Shown piece by piece: positions 15,187-23,258 of a stretch of 55,848 nucleotides of DNA; positions within the stretch are counted from its first letter, which is position 1, and every line of letters begins with the position of its first letter. A program made the translations under genes and the position numbers. The stretch is from a virus, in IMG/VR virus record IMGVR_UViG_3300049020_000013, positions 1 to 55,848 of that record. One strand, given 5' to 3'. The notes under the pieces were generated by a model. It was not told where the DNA came from. It ran no database searches and saw only the letters and a program-made list of their open reading frames with translations.

Positions 15187-16823
15187 GCACACTGGACGAC
15201 CTCCTTGCGCGCGTAGCCGGGCTGCCTGCGGCCCAGCAGGAGCAGGTGCGCGCAGAGGTTGTGGCGCTCACAAAGAGCATGAAGTGGGTGCCCAATCCTG
15301 GCCCCCAGACAGACGCCTACTTCTCGAAGGCCGATGTGCTGCTGTACGGCGGGGAGCCCGGCGGCGGGAAGTCGCAACTCATCCTCGGCTTGGCGTTCAA
15401 TGAGCATCAGAAGACGCTCATCATGCGCCGCGAGTATGCGGACCTGGACGGCATCATCAACGATGCGCTGAAGATCCACGGCAGCCGCGACGGGTTCAAC
15501 GGCTCGCCGCCGCCCAAGCTGCGCATCAGCGACAAGCAGTTGATCAGCTTCGCGGCAGCCCACCGGGTGGGCGACGAGCAGGGGCAGATGGGCAAGGGGC
15601 GCGATCTCATCGGCATCGATGAGGCCACTCACTTCGCCAAGAGCCAGATCCGGTTTGTGATGGGATGGAACCGCACCGACGACCCGAACCAGCGGTGTCG
15701 CGTGGTGCTGGCCACAAACCCGCCACTGAGCCCCGAGGGGCTGTGGGTCATTGAGATGTTCGCCCCCTGGCTGGACCCGCAGTTTCCGGACCCGGCCAAG
15801 CCCGGCGAGCTGCGCTGGGTCATCTCCGACGATGACGGCAACGACCGCTGGGTGGAAGGCCCGGGCGAGTACGAAGTGATGGTGGCCGGCAAGCAGAAGC
15901 AGGTGAGGGCCATGAGCCGCACCTACATCCCTGCGTCGGTCAAGGACAACCCTTACTACGTCGCCAGCGGGTACGAGGCTCAGCTGGACGCCATGCCGGA
16001 GCCGTATCGCTCATTGCTGATGGGCGGCTTCCGTACGGCATTCAAGGACCAGCCGAACCAGATCATCCCGACATCGTGGGTGACGCAAGCCCAGCAACGG
16101 TGGACAGCGGAGCCGCCGAAGTTCATGAACCGGCACGGGCAGCCGGTCCCGGTCCCGATGTGCGCTCTTGCTGTGGATGCCTCCGGGGGTGGCGATGACC
16201 CAATGATCGTGGCGGTCCGTCATGACGGTTGGTTTGGCGAGTTGCACGAGACGCCAGGCAAGGACATCCCGCAGAACCGCGCAGGATCGTTCTGCGGCGG
16301 CATCGTGCTTGGGCTGCGGCGTGACAGGGCGTCAGTCACCATCGACATGGGCGGCGGCTACGGGGCGCCCGTGCTGGAGCACCTGGAAGACAACGGTGTG
16401 TCGTGCCATGCGTACAAGGGCGCGGAGGCGGCCACGTGGCGCGGCGGTGAAGGCAAACTGCGCTTTGTGAATACCCGGACGGCTGCCCTGTGGTGCCTGC
16501 GTGAGGCGCTAGACCCTGGGCAGCCCGGGGGCTCAACGATTGCACTGCCGCCGGATCCGAGATTGGTTGCCGACCTCACGGCGCCCACCTTTGAGACGAC
16601 GCCCAACGGCATCAAGGCCGAGCCCAAAGAGAAGGTATGCGAGCGACTGGGCCGCTCCACCGACAGGGGCGATGCTGTCGTGATGGCGTGGTGGGAAGGG
16701 CCGCGGCACTCAACACACATTGCCGACTGGCTCGACATGCACAAGTCGGGGCATCACATCGTGAAGAAGCCACAGGTGTTGACTGGTGGCCGCGTGCCGC
16801 TGTCTGCTCGGGGACGCTCATGA
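15183..16823 (+). CDS. terL: Terminase large subunit
   Basis: This 546-residue protein has an N-terminal ATPase with Walker A GGEPGGGKS (residues 56-64) and Walker B LIGIDEATHF (Asp146-Glu147). The C-terminal RNase-H-like nuclease has LAVDASGGGDDP, VTIDMGGGYGA and RGDAVVMAWW supplying acidic residues. It cuts and packages phage DNA into proheads. GTG start overlapping the previous gene. Confidence 0.95.
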   Translation: MSTLDDLLARVAGLPAAQQEQVRAEVVALTKSMKWVPNPGPQTDAYFSKADVLLYGGEPGGGKSQLILGLAFNEHQKTLIMRREYADLDGIINDALKIHGSRDGFNGSPPPKLRISDKQLISFAAAHRVGDEQGQMGKGRDLIGIDEATHFAKSQIRFVMGWNRTDDPNQRCRVVLATNPPLSPEGLWVIEMFAPWLDPQFPDPAKPGELRWVISDDDGNDRWVEGPGEYEVMVAGKQKQVRAMSRTYIPASVKDNPYYVASGYEAQLDAMPEPYRSLLMGGFRTAFKDQPNQIIPTSWVTQAQQRWTAEPPKFMNRHGQPVPVPMCALAVDASGGGDDPMIVAVRHDGWFGELHETPGKDIPQNRAGSFCGGIVLGLRRDRASVTIDMGGGYGAPVLEHLEDNGVSCHAYKGAEAATWRGGEGKLRFVNTRTAALWCLREALDPGQPGGSTIALPPDPRLVADLTAPTFETTPNGIKAEPKEKVCERLGRSTDRGDAVVMAWWEGPRHSTHIADWLDMHKSGHHIVKKPQVLTGGRVPLSARGRS

Positions 16824-17263
16824 ACTACCAGCGCGAATTGGTGGCCAACGTCTTGGGTGAGCTGAAGCCATTGCTTGAGCGGCACTACCGTGAGATCGCT
16901 CATTACCAGGACATCCCGCTAGATCCCGATTACGGGTTCTACGCGGATGCTCCACACATTCGCATGTTCACGGTACGGGACGAGGGCAAGCTGATCGGCT
17001 ACGGCTTGTTCCACGTGTCTCGGAACAAGCACTACATGGGCAGCCTGCAGGCGGTGCAGGACATCCTGTTCATCCTCCCCGAATACCGGGGCACCGTCAC
17101 GGGCCCGCGCCTCATCCGGTATTGCGACGAGCAGTTGCGCGCCGAGGGGTGCCAAGTGGTCTACCAGCACGTAAAGACGGCGCACAACTTCGGCCCCCTC
17201 TTGGAGCGCCAGGGGTACGAGCTGGTGGACCTCATCTATGCAAAGCGATTGGACAAGGAGTAA
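16820..17263 (+). CDS. GNAT-like N-acetyltransferase
   Basis: This 147-residue GNAT protein has FTVRDEGKLIGYGLFHV, DILFILPEYRGTVTGPRLI (acetyl-CoA binding) and a C-terminal FGPLLERQGYELVD. Such genes lie between terL and portal in related podoviruses; the substrate is unknown. ATGA overlap with terL. Confidence 0.75.
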   Translation: MNYQRELVANVLGELKPLLERHYREIAHYQDIPLDPDYGFYADAPHIRMFTVRDEGKLIGYGLFHVSRNKHYMGSLQAVQDILFILPEYRGTVTGPRLIRYCDEQLRAEGCQVVYQHVKTAHNFGPLLERQGYELVDLIYAKRLDKE

Positions 17264-17266
17264 GCC

Positions 17267-17638
17267 ATGGGTGCAGTAGCGGCGGCAGCGGCAGCATTTT
17301 TTGAGGGCGGCGCGGCGGCGGCGGGCACGGCCGCAGCGGGTACGGCTGCAGCAGGCACGGCCGCGGCTGGCACTGCGGCAGCGGCAGGTACGGCGGCAGC
17401 GGCAGGGACAAGCATCGGCTCCATGGCGCTGCAGAGCGCGGCGATCGGACTCGGCCTTGGGGCGGTGAACAAGATGCTCGCACCGGACCTGCCTGAGCTG
17501 AAGGGGCCGTCAGCCATGCCGGACCCATTGGAGATGCAGAAGGCGCAAGAGCGTTCGATCATCGAGCAGATGGCACGACGCGGGCGGCAGTCCACCATCA
17601 TGACCAATCCCGGCGGCGCCCAGACCCTTGGGGGGTGA
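17267..17638 (+). CDS. Ala/Gly-repeat protein upstream of portal
   Basis: This 123-residue protein has an N-terminal Ala-rich hydrophobic stretch containing repeated GTAAA/GTAAAA units (residues about 20-48), encoded by imperfect 12-15-bp GCAGCGGGTACG-like tandem repeats. The C-terminus (QMARRGRQSTIMTNPGG...LGG) matches small proteins found beside podovirus portals. Probably a head or internal virion component. Confidence 0.7.
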   Translation: MGAVAAAAAAFFEGGAAAAGTAAAGTAAAGTAAAGTAAAAGTAAAAGTSIGSMALQSAAIGLGLGAVNKMLAPDLPELKGPSAMPDPLEMQKAQERSIIEQMARRGRQSTIMTNPGGAQTLGG

Positions 17639-17639
17639 C

Positions 17640-19277
17640 ATGGACGCCAAACAGTTGTGCCAGCTGGCCGACGAGCTGTTCGAGAAGAAGCTCCCGCTGA
17701 ACACCCTGCATCAGGAGATCGCGGACAACTTCTACCCGGAGCGGGCCGAGTTCACGTTCAAGCGCGACCTGGGGGCCGACTTCGCGGCCAATCTCATGTC
17801 GTCCTATCCGGTCGTGTGCCGGCGCGAGTTGGGCAATCAGCTCGGCACCATGCTCAGGCCGACTGCCCGCCCGTGGTTCCATCCCAAGCGGCGCCACGAG
17901 CCGCGCGAGAAGGAAGACAACGAGACGCTCCAATGGCTGGAGTGGTTCGAGGAAACGCAGCGCCGGGCAATGTATGACCCGCTGTCCATGCTGACCCGGG
18001 CCACCAAAGAGGCGGATCACGACTTCGCGGCGTTCGGCCAGCCCGTGCTCAGCGTGGAGATGAACTACCGTGACAACGCGCTCCTGTACCGCTGCTGGCA
18101 CCTGAGGGATGTCTGTTGGGAAGAGGACGAGCGCGGCGCCGTGGGGGCGGTGTTTCGCAAGTGGAAGCCAACAGCCCACGTAGCCGACCGGACGTTTCAC
18201 GACAAGGTCCACCAGAAGGTGAAGGATCTTCTGATCAAGACGCCCTTCGAGCAGGTGGACTTCATGCACATGGTCGTGCCGGCCGAGATGTATGACGACG
18301 AAGCTCGCGGGCGTCCGCGCTGGTCCATCTGGTACGACTGCACAAACAAGCACCTGATCGAGGCCGTCCCCATCTGGGGGCGTCATTACGTCATCCCGCG
18401 CTGGCAGACCGTCTCGGGCTCGCAGTACGCCTATTCGCCCGCCACGGTATGTGGCCTGCCGGACGCGCGTCTGCTGCAGGCGATGACGTACACCTTATTG
18501 GAGGCCGGCGAGAAGGCGGCGAGCCCACCGATGGTGGCGACCATGGAGGCCGTCAAGAGTGACCTCGCGCTCTTCGCCGGAGGCGTGACGTGGGTTGACC
18601 GGGACTACGACGAGAAGACGGGCGAGGCGTTGCGCCCGATCACGCAAGACTTCCGCGGCCTGCAGTACGGCCTGCAGATGAACGCCGACACCCGGGCCAT
18701 GTTGCACAAGGCGTTCTTTCTGGACGCACTCACGCTGCCACAGCGCGCCCCGGAAATGACGGCCTACGAGGTAGGCCAGCGGGTGCAGGAGTACATCCGC
18801 AACGCGCTGCCCATCTTCGAGCCGATGGAGATGGAATACAACGCGGCGTTGTGCGACGAGAGCTTCGAGTTGCTGTGGCGCAATGGCGCGTTCGGCGACC
18901 CGAAAACATGGCCGCGGTCCCTGCGCGGAGCCGAGATCGACTTCGGGTTCGAGAGCCCGCTGCATGACGCCATCGAGCAGATGAAGGGCCAGAAGTTCCA
19001 GGAGGCCGGGCAACTCATCGCCGGGGCGATCGCGCTCGATCCGACCGTGGCCTATCTTCCGAAGGCCGAGGTGGCATTGCGCGATGCGCTCACCGGGATC
19101 GGTGTGCCGGCCACGTGGCTTCGCAGCGAGTCCGAGGTTCAGCAGAAGAAGGACCAGACAGAGGCACAGGCCCGCGCCGCCCAAGCGCTGCAGGCCATGG
19201 AGCAAGGTTCGGTGGTGGCGAAGAACCTGGGGCAGTCCGGCATGGTGCCGACCGCCCAAACGGCGGGAGCGGTCTGA
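17640..19277 (+). CDS. Portal (head-tail connector) protein
   Basis: This 545-residue protein matches the podovirus head-tail connector family (T7 gp8/BPP-1 type). It has an N-terminal helical RAEFTFKRDLGADFAANL, QLGTMLRPTARPWF, WYDCTNKHLIEAVPIWGR and a C-terminal Gln/Ala-rich coiled coil. It forms the dodecameric vertex channel for DNA. ATG 17640 lies 1 bp after the preceding stop. Confidence 0.92.
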   Translation: MDAKQLCQLADELFEKKLPLNTLHQEIADNFYPERAEFTFKRDLGADFAANLMSSYPVVCRRELGNQLGTMLRPTARPWFHPKRRHEPREKEDNETLQWLEWFEETQRRAMYDPLSMLTRATKEADHDFAAFGQPVLSVEMNYRDNALLYRCWHLRDVCWEEDERGAVGAVFRKWKPTAHVADRTFHDKVHQKVKDLLIKTPFEQVDFMHMVVPAEMYDDEARGRPRWSIWYDCTNKHLIEAVPIWGRHYVIPRWQTVSGSQYAYSPATVCGLPDARLLQAMTYTLLEAGEKAASPPMVATMEAVKSDLALFAGGVTWVDRDYDEKTGEALRPITQDFRGLQYGLQMNADTRAMLHKAFFLDALTLPQRAPEMTAYEVGQRVQEYIRNALPIFEPMEMEYNAALCDESFELLWRNGAFGDPKTWPRSLRGAEIDFGFESPLHDAIEQMKGQKFQEAGQLIAGAIALDPTVAYLPKAEVALRDALTGIGVPATWLRSESEVQQKKDQTEAQARAAQALQAMEQGSVVAKNLGQSGMVPTAQTAGAV

Positions 19278-19577
19278 TTGTCACAGTCAACGCCGAAGCC
19301 GTTGCCAGTCAGGCCGCTCACGCGAGACGCGAGCCAGCCGGCGCCCATCAGCCTGTTCATCGCGACGGCATGCCGCGCGTTGGCATCTGGTACAGCCAAC
19401 GAGCACCAGCAGAAGGAGCTGTTCAAGTGGCTGGTTTTCCAGGCGTGCGGCAAAGCACTTCCGGCCTACCAGCAGAACGACCGGGACACCGCGTTCATGC
19501 TGGGCCGCCATTTCGTTGCAGACCAGCTGAATGGGCTGCTCACTGTTGACCTTGAAGCCTTGAGGAGGGCTGAATGA
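19278..19577 (+). CDS. Bbp19-like phage protein
   Basis: This 99-residue protein appears to start at TTG immediately after the portal stop. The DTAFMLGRHFVADQLNGLL segment resembles the Bbp19 family of BPP-1-type podoviruses. Role unknown. ATGA overlap with the scaffold gene. Confidence 0.7.
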   Translation: MSQSTPKPLPVRPLTRDASQPAPISLFIATACRALASGTANEHQQKELFKWLVFQACGKALPAYQQNDRDTAFMLGRHFVADQLNGLLTVDLEALRRAE

Positions 19578-20596
19578 AGATGCGACATAGTTTGATGGCC
19601 GAGAACAACGAGCCATCCGCAGGCGGCGGTACGCCGGCACCACAGCCGGCGGATACCACCACAGCCCCTGCGGCGCCGGCCGTCCAGGCTCCGGCTCCGG
19701 CGGCGGCTACGCCACCAGCCGCGCAAACACCAGCAGCATCCGCCCCGGCGACTCAGGCGGCCCAGCCAACAGAGCCGAAAGGCTACTGGCCGGACGACTG
19801 GCGCACGCGCGCATCCAAGGGGGATGACAAGCTGCTGGCCCGCTTCAGCCGGTACGGCTCGCCCGAGGATGCGCTGGAGGCGCTGATTCACGCGCAGAAC
19901 CGCATCAATGCGGGTGAGCTGAAGCCGACCCTAGGCAAGGATGCAACGGCCGAACAACTGGCCGAGTGGCGTCAGGCGCACGGCATCCCGGACGCGCCGG
20001 ACAAGTACGACGTGGCCGACCTGGGCAACGGGCTCAAGGTACCGGAGGCGGACAAGCCGCTGATCGACAAGATCCTTGCCGCGGCGCATGCCAGCAACCA
20101 GACGCCGGACCAGATCAAGGCCTCGTTGCGCGCGTTCTACGAAGTGCGCGACATGGTGGACGCGCATACGTCCGAAAAGGACCGTCAGGCCGAGGCAAGC
20201 GGAACTGAGGCGCTGCGCCAGGAGTGGGGCGCCGAGTACCGCGTCCATTCCAACCTCATCGAGAACCTGCTCGCCGGCACGGCAGGGGAGATGAAGGACC
20301 AGCTGCAGAACGCCAGACTGCCGGATGGCACGCTGCTCAAGCACTCGCCGGCCGCTCAGAAGTTCTTGCTGAGCCTCGCGCTGATCCAGAACCCGCTCGG
20401 CACGCTTGTCCCGAGCGGCGGCAATCCGGCGCAAGGCATCCGCGAGGAGCTGGACCGTATCGCCAAGGTCCGACGCGAGAACCGTGTCACGTACAACAAG
20501 GACGTGAAGATGCAGGAGCGCGAGCGCGAGTTGCTCGGTGCGGCCATGAAGGCCGGGATCATGGACGAGCGAGGCAACTGGAAACAGGCGACGTAA
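19574..20596 (+). CDS. Scaffolding protein
   Basis: This 340-residue protein has an N-terminal Pro/Ala/Thr-rich disordered region (residues about 15-75), then YWPDDWRTRASKGDDKLLARF and AEWRQAHGIPDAPDKYDV, a hallmark of podovirus scaffold proteins. A charged helical tail follows. It lies between portal and capsid, as expected of the internal scaffold. A later ATG (MAENNEP) is an alternative start. Confidence 0.85.
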   Translation: MKMRHSLMAENNEPSAGGGTPAPQPADTTTAPAAPAVQAPAPAAATPPAAQTPAASAPATQAAQPTEPKGYWPDDWRTRASKGDDKLLARFSRYGSPEDALEALIHAQNRINAGELKPTLGKDATAEQLAEWRQAHGIPDAPDKYDVADLGNGLKVPEADKPLIDKILAAAHASNQTPDQIKASLRAFYEVRDMVDAHTSEKDRQAEASGTEALRQEWGAEYRVHSNLIENLLAGTAGEMKDQLQNARLPDGTLLKHSPAAQKFLLSLALIQNPLGTLVPSGGNPAQGIREELDRIAKVRRENRVTYNKDVKMQERERELLGAAMKAGIMDERGNWKQAT

Positions 20597-20604
20597 TCCG
20601 TCGG

Positions 20605-20681
20605 GTCGGCATGGGAGGCTTCACGTCAACCCGCCACCTCGCGCCAGGTGGCCGCCTCACGTATCCGGGTTCCATGCCGAC
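20605..20681. other. Nested inverted repeats upstream of the capsid gene (structured RNA candidate)
   Basis: A perfect 10-bp inverted repeat GTCGGCATGG/CCATGCCGAC (20605-20614 and 20672-20681) encloses GAGGC/GCCTC (20615-20619 with 20654-20658) and a 7-bp hairpin GCCACCT/AGGTGGC (20633-20639 with 20646-20652). No T-tract follows, so it is not a standard terminator. It may be a processing site, a translational regulator or a small RNA. Confidence 0.55.
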
Positions 20682-20733
20682 TGCGGACGCTTGGATTTTA
20701 GTGAGTCTGAATGGAATCGCCTAATTAGCTGGA

Positions 20734-20793
20734 CCCGCACAAGCGGGCAATGAGAGAGTTGCCCCGCACCAGTAGCAAGGCGCCAGAGGGCGC
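20734..20793. other. Two further hairpins in the scaffold-capsid intergenic region
   Basis: CCCGC-ACAA-GCGGG (20734-20747) and GCGCC-AGAG-GGCGC (20780-20793) are perfect five-bp stems with tetraloops. Together with the nested repeat at 20605-20681 they make the 290-bp gap 20597-20886 the most structured non-coding stretch in the virion region. The capsid ribosome site AAGGAG lies near 20875. Confidence 0.45.
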
Positions 20794-20886
20794 AGGCGGC
20801 CGGCCCCGCAAGGTCACCCCGGCCCTGCCTCGATGGACACCCCGAGCGACGGTTGAACCCAATCGTTTCTCCTCAAGGAGTCCAGC

Positions 20887-21738
20887 ATGGCGGATACCGC
20901 CTTCCAAGTTCAATACCGCCAGGAGTTCATCCAGGCGTTCGAGCAGCACCAATCGCTGCTTCGCGATACGGTCACCACCGATTACGAGATGCGCGGCAAT
21001 CAGGTCGTGTTCCTCGTGGCCGGCTCTGGATCTGCATCGGCCGTCACCCGCGGCGTGAATGGCACGATCCCGGCCCGCACCGATGACCTGAACCAGAACA
21101 CTTGCACGCTGCAAGAGTGGCACGACCTCGTGCGCAAGACGGGCTTCAACGTCTTCGCCTCGCAGGGCAACCAGCGCGCCATCATGCAGATGACCACGAT
21201 GGCGGTCCTCAATCGCAAGATCGATGACCTCATCATCAACGTGCTGAATACCGGCACGGTGGCCATCGGGTCGTCCAGCACGATCCCCAGCGTGTCGCTG
21301 TTCCAGAACGGCCGGGTGAAGCTGTCGAATGCGTCCGTTCCGTGGGATAGCAATGTCACGTTGCTGTGCCAGCCATCGTTCATCGCCTACCTGGAGCAGG
21401 CCCCCGAGTTCGCGAACGCTCAGTATGTGGACGTGCGGCCCTATGCCGGCCAGGAGAACGCCTCCTGGAAGGACAAGCCGATGGCCTACCGGTGGCGCAA
21501 TTGCCTGCTCATCGAGCACCCGAACTTGCCGGGCAAGGGCACATCCAGCGAGAAGAACTTCCTGTATCACAAGTCCGCCGCGGGCCACGCGATGGACACC
21601 GCCGGCGTGCAGACCCCGGTCGGCTATGACGATCAGCAGGACTATTCCTGGGCGCGCGCAACAGCCTACATGGGCTCGGTGCTGCTCCAAAACTCGGGCG
21701 TGGTCGTGATCACGGCCGACGGCTCGGCCTACGCGTAA
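20887..21738 (+). CDS. Major capsid protein
   Basis: This 283-residue protein fits an HK97-fold capsid of the BPP-1-like podovirus group. It has QVQYRQEFIQAFEQHQSLL at the N-terminus, TLQEWHDLVRKTGFNVFASQ and a C-terminal FLYHKSAAGHAMDTAGVQT block. It follows scaffold, has a strong AAGGAG site, and is followed by a small decoration-like gene. Confidence 0.92.
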   Translation: MADTAFQVQYRQEFIQAFEQHQSLLRDTVTTDYEMRGNQVVFLVAGSGSASAVTRGVNGTIPARTDDLNQNTCTLQEWHDLVRKTGFNVFASQGNQRAIMQMTTMAVLNRKIDDLIINVLNTGTVAIGSSSTIPSVSLFQNGRVKLSNASVPWDSNVTLLCQPSFIAYLEQAPEFANAQYVDVRPYAGQENASWKDKPMAYRWRNCLLIEHPNLPGKGTSSEKNFLYHKSAAGHAMDTAGVQTPVGYDDQQDYSWARATAYMGSVLLQNSGVVVITADGSAYA

Positions 21739-21749
21739 GGAGCACAGAC

Positions 21750-22109
21750 ATGGCCTACTCCGGCTCTACCGCCGCAACCACGGTTGCGAACCCGCCTCGC
21801 CGCATCGTTGGCGGCATTGCAACGCCCCCGCAGAGCACCAGTCTCACGACCGCACCGACCCGCAGCCCGGGCGGCCAGGGTGGGAGCATCTGGTACTACT
21901 GCTCCACCAACGCAACCACGGACCTGACGGCGTCCAACTTCTTTACCGACGGCTGGTACCTGGGCATGCGTCCGGGTGACATGGTGATGGGCTGCCAGTT
22001 CACTTCGGCGGCGTCGTCTGTCGTCACGTTCTGGGGGGCCATTGCATCGGCGAGCACGTCAGGCGCCAGCCTGTCCACGGGTTCGCTGGTGACCTCGACC
22101 TTCAGCTGA
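21750..22109 (+). CDS. Putative capsid decoration/head protein
   Basis: This 119-residue Ser/Thr/Gly-rich beta protein lies 11 bp after the capsid gene, with PPRRIVGGIATPPQSTSL and GMRPGDMVMGC. Size and position fit a decoration or cement protein. A terminator follows. Confidence 0.7.
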   Translation: MAYSGSTAATTVANPPRRIVGGIATPPQSTSLTTAPTRSPGGQGGSIWYYCSTNATTDLTASNFFTDGWYLGMRPGDMVMGCQFTSAASSVVTFWGAIASASTSGASLSTGSLVTSTFS

Positions 22110-22133
22110 TACCGCGCGAGCGGTTGCCTTCGG

Positions 22134-22161
22134 GGTCGGGGCGCATGCCTCGGCCCTTTTT
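22134..22161 (+). terminator. Rho-independent terminator after the capsid genes
   Basis: A 9-bp GC-rich stem (22134-22142 with 22147-22155, two G-U pairs) and a GCAT loop are followed by TTTTT at 22157-22161. It probably sets capsid mRNA levels above the tail genes. Confidence 0.8.
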
Positions 22162-22178
22162 CATATCCGAGGAGTGAC

Positions 22179-22619
22179 ATGGCGGAGCAAAAGCGGGCGG
22201 TGGTCGTGATCGATCAGCGCATGAAATCTGCAGAGTACGAACGCAACGTCTGGGTGGTCAACGCCGAGCACGGGACGATCGTCAATGACGTGCTGGAGCC
22301 GGCGTATTGGGCGCACGTAGCCCAGAAGCTGCGGCCGTATGACCGCATCGAAGTGCGCGTGGATTCTGGCGAGTGGCTACTGGAGCTGATGGTTCTGGGC
22401 TGTGACCGCAACTGGGCTCGCGTGCACGTCCTGCATCGCTACGAGCTTGGGCCGGTGGAGGCCGAACTTCCCGCGGCACAGAAGCACAAGGTTGAATGGA
22501 AGGGTCCGCAGCTGAAGTGGTGCGTGATCCGCGTGTCTGATAGCGAGATCATCGTTCGCGGCCTGGACAAGGGCCAGGCGTTCGCCGAGATGGGGCGCCA
22601 TGAGCGCGCCACGGTGTGA
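22179..22619 (+). CDS. Hypothetical head/tail-region protein
   Basis: This 146-residue protein has a GAGGAG site upstream. Its pattern is YERNVWVVNAEHGTIVNDVL then WAHVAQKLRPYDRIEV. Similar proteins lie between capsid and tail tubular A in BPP-1-type genomes; role unknown. A GTGA-type overlap leads to the next gene. Confidence 0.7.
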   Translation: MAEQKRAVVVIDQRMKSAEYERNVWVVNAEHGTIVNDVLEPAYWAHVAQKLRPYDRIEVRVDSGEWLLELMVLGCDRNWARVHVLHRYELGPVEAELPAAQKHKVEWKGPQLKWCVIRVSDSEIIVRGLDKGQAFAEMGRHERATV

Positions 22620-23257
22620 CCACCAAGCTCACGATCTACAACGGCGCGCTCCTGATTTGCAAGGAGCGCTTCCTCGCGTCCACCAGCGAGGAGCGTGAGC
22701 CGCGCCGTCTGTTGGATCACGTCTGGGACAACGGCGGCATCAGGTCGTGCCTGGAAGAGGGCCAGTGGCACTTCGCCATGCGGACGGTCCAGATCGACTA
22801 CGACCCCTCCATTGAGCCAGACTTCGGCTACCGGCGCGCGTTCGAGAAGCCGACGGACTGGGTTCGGACGTCGGCGTTGTGTTCTGACGAATACCTCAAC
22901 GTGCCGCTGACGCAGTACACGGATGAGGCCGGGTATTGGTACGCCGACCTCGACGCGTTGTTCATCCGTTACGTCAGCGACGACACGGACTACGGGCTCG
23001 ACCTGAACAAGTGGCCTGAGAGCTTCTCCAGGTTCGTGGAAGCGCACTTCGCCGGCCAGATCATCGGCAAGCTGTCCGGGGGTCAAGAGCGGGAGGCAGA
23101 GGTATTTGCGAAGCGTCGGGAGGCGCTGTTGCAGGCGAAGTCCAAGGCAGCGCAGACGCAGCCGACGAGGTTCGCGGCGCAGGGCGCGTGGACATCGTCA
23201 CGCCGTCGGTTCGCTGGCGGGAATGACCGCGGCGGGCGCGGATCGCTGATCGGCTGA
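22616..23257 (+). CDS. Tail tubular protein A (T7 gp11-like)
   Basis: This 213-residue protein has LTIYNGALLICKERFLAST, ARRLLDHVWDN-type (here PRRLLDHVWDNGG) and AFEKPTDWVRTSALCSDEYL, all typical of gp11-type head-tail adaptor/tail tubular A proteins. It joins the portal to the nozzle. GTG start. Confidence 0.88.
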   Translation: MTTKLTIYNGALLICKERFLASTSEEREPRRLLDHVWDNGGIRSCLEEGQWHFAMRTVQIDYDPSIEPDFGYRRAFEKPTDWVRTSALCSDEYLNVPLTQYTDEAGYWYADLDALFIRYVSDDTDYGLDLNKWPESFSRFVEAHFAGQIIGKLSGGQEREAEVFAKRREALLQAKSKAAQTQPTRFAAQGAWTSSRRRFAGGNDRGGRGSLIG

Positions 23258-23258
23258 G

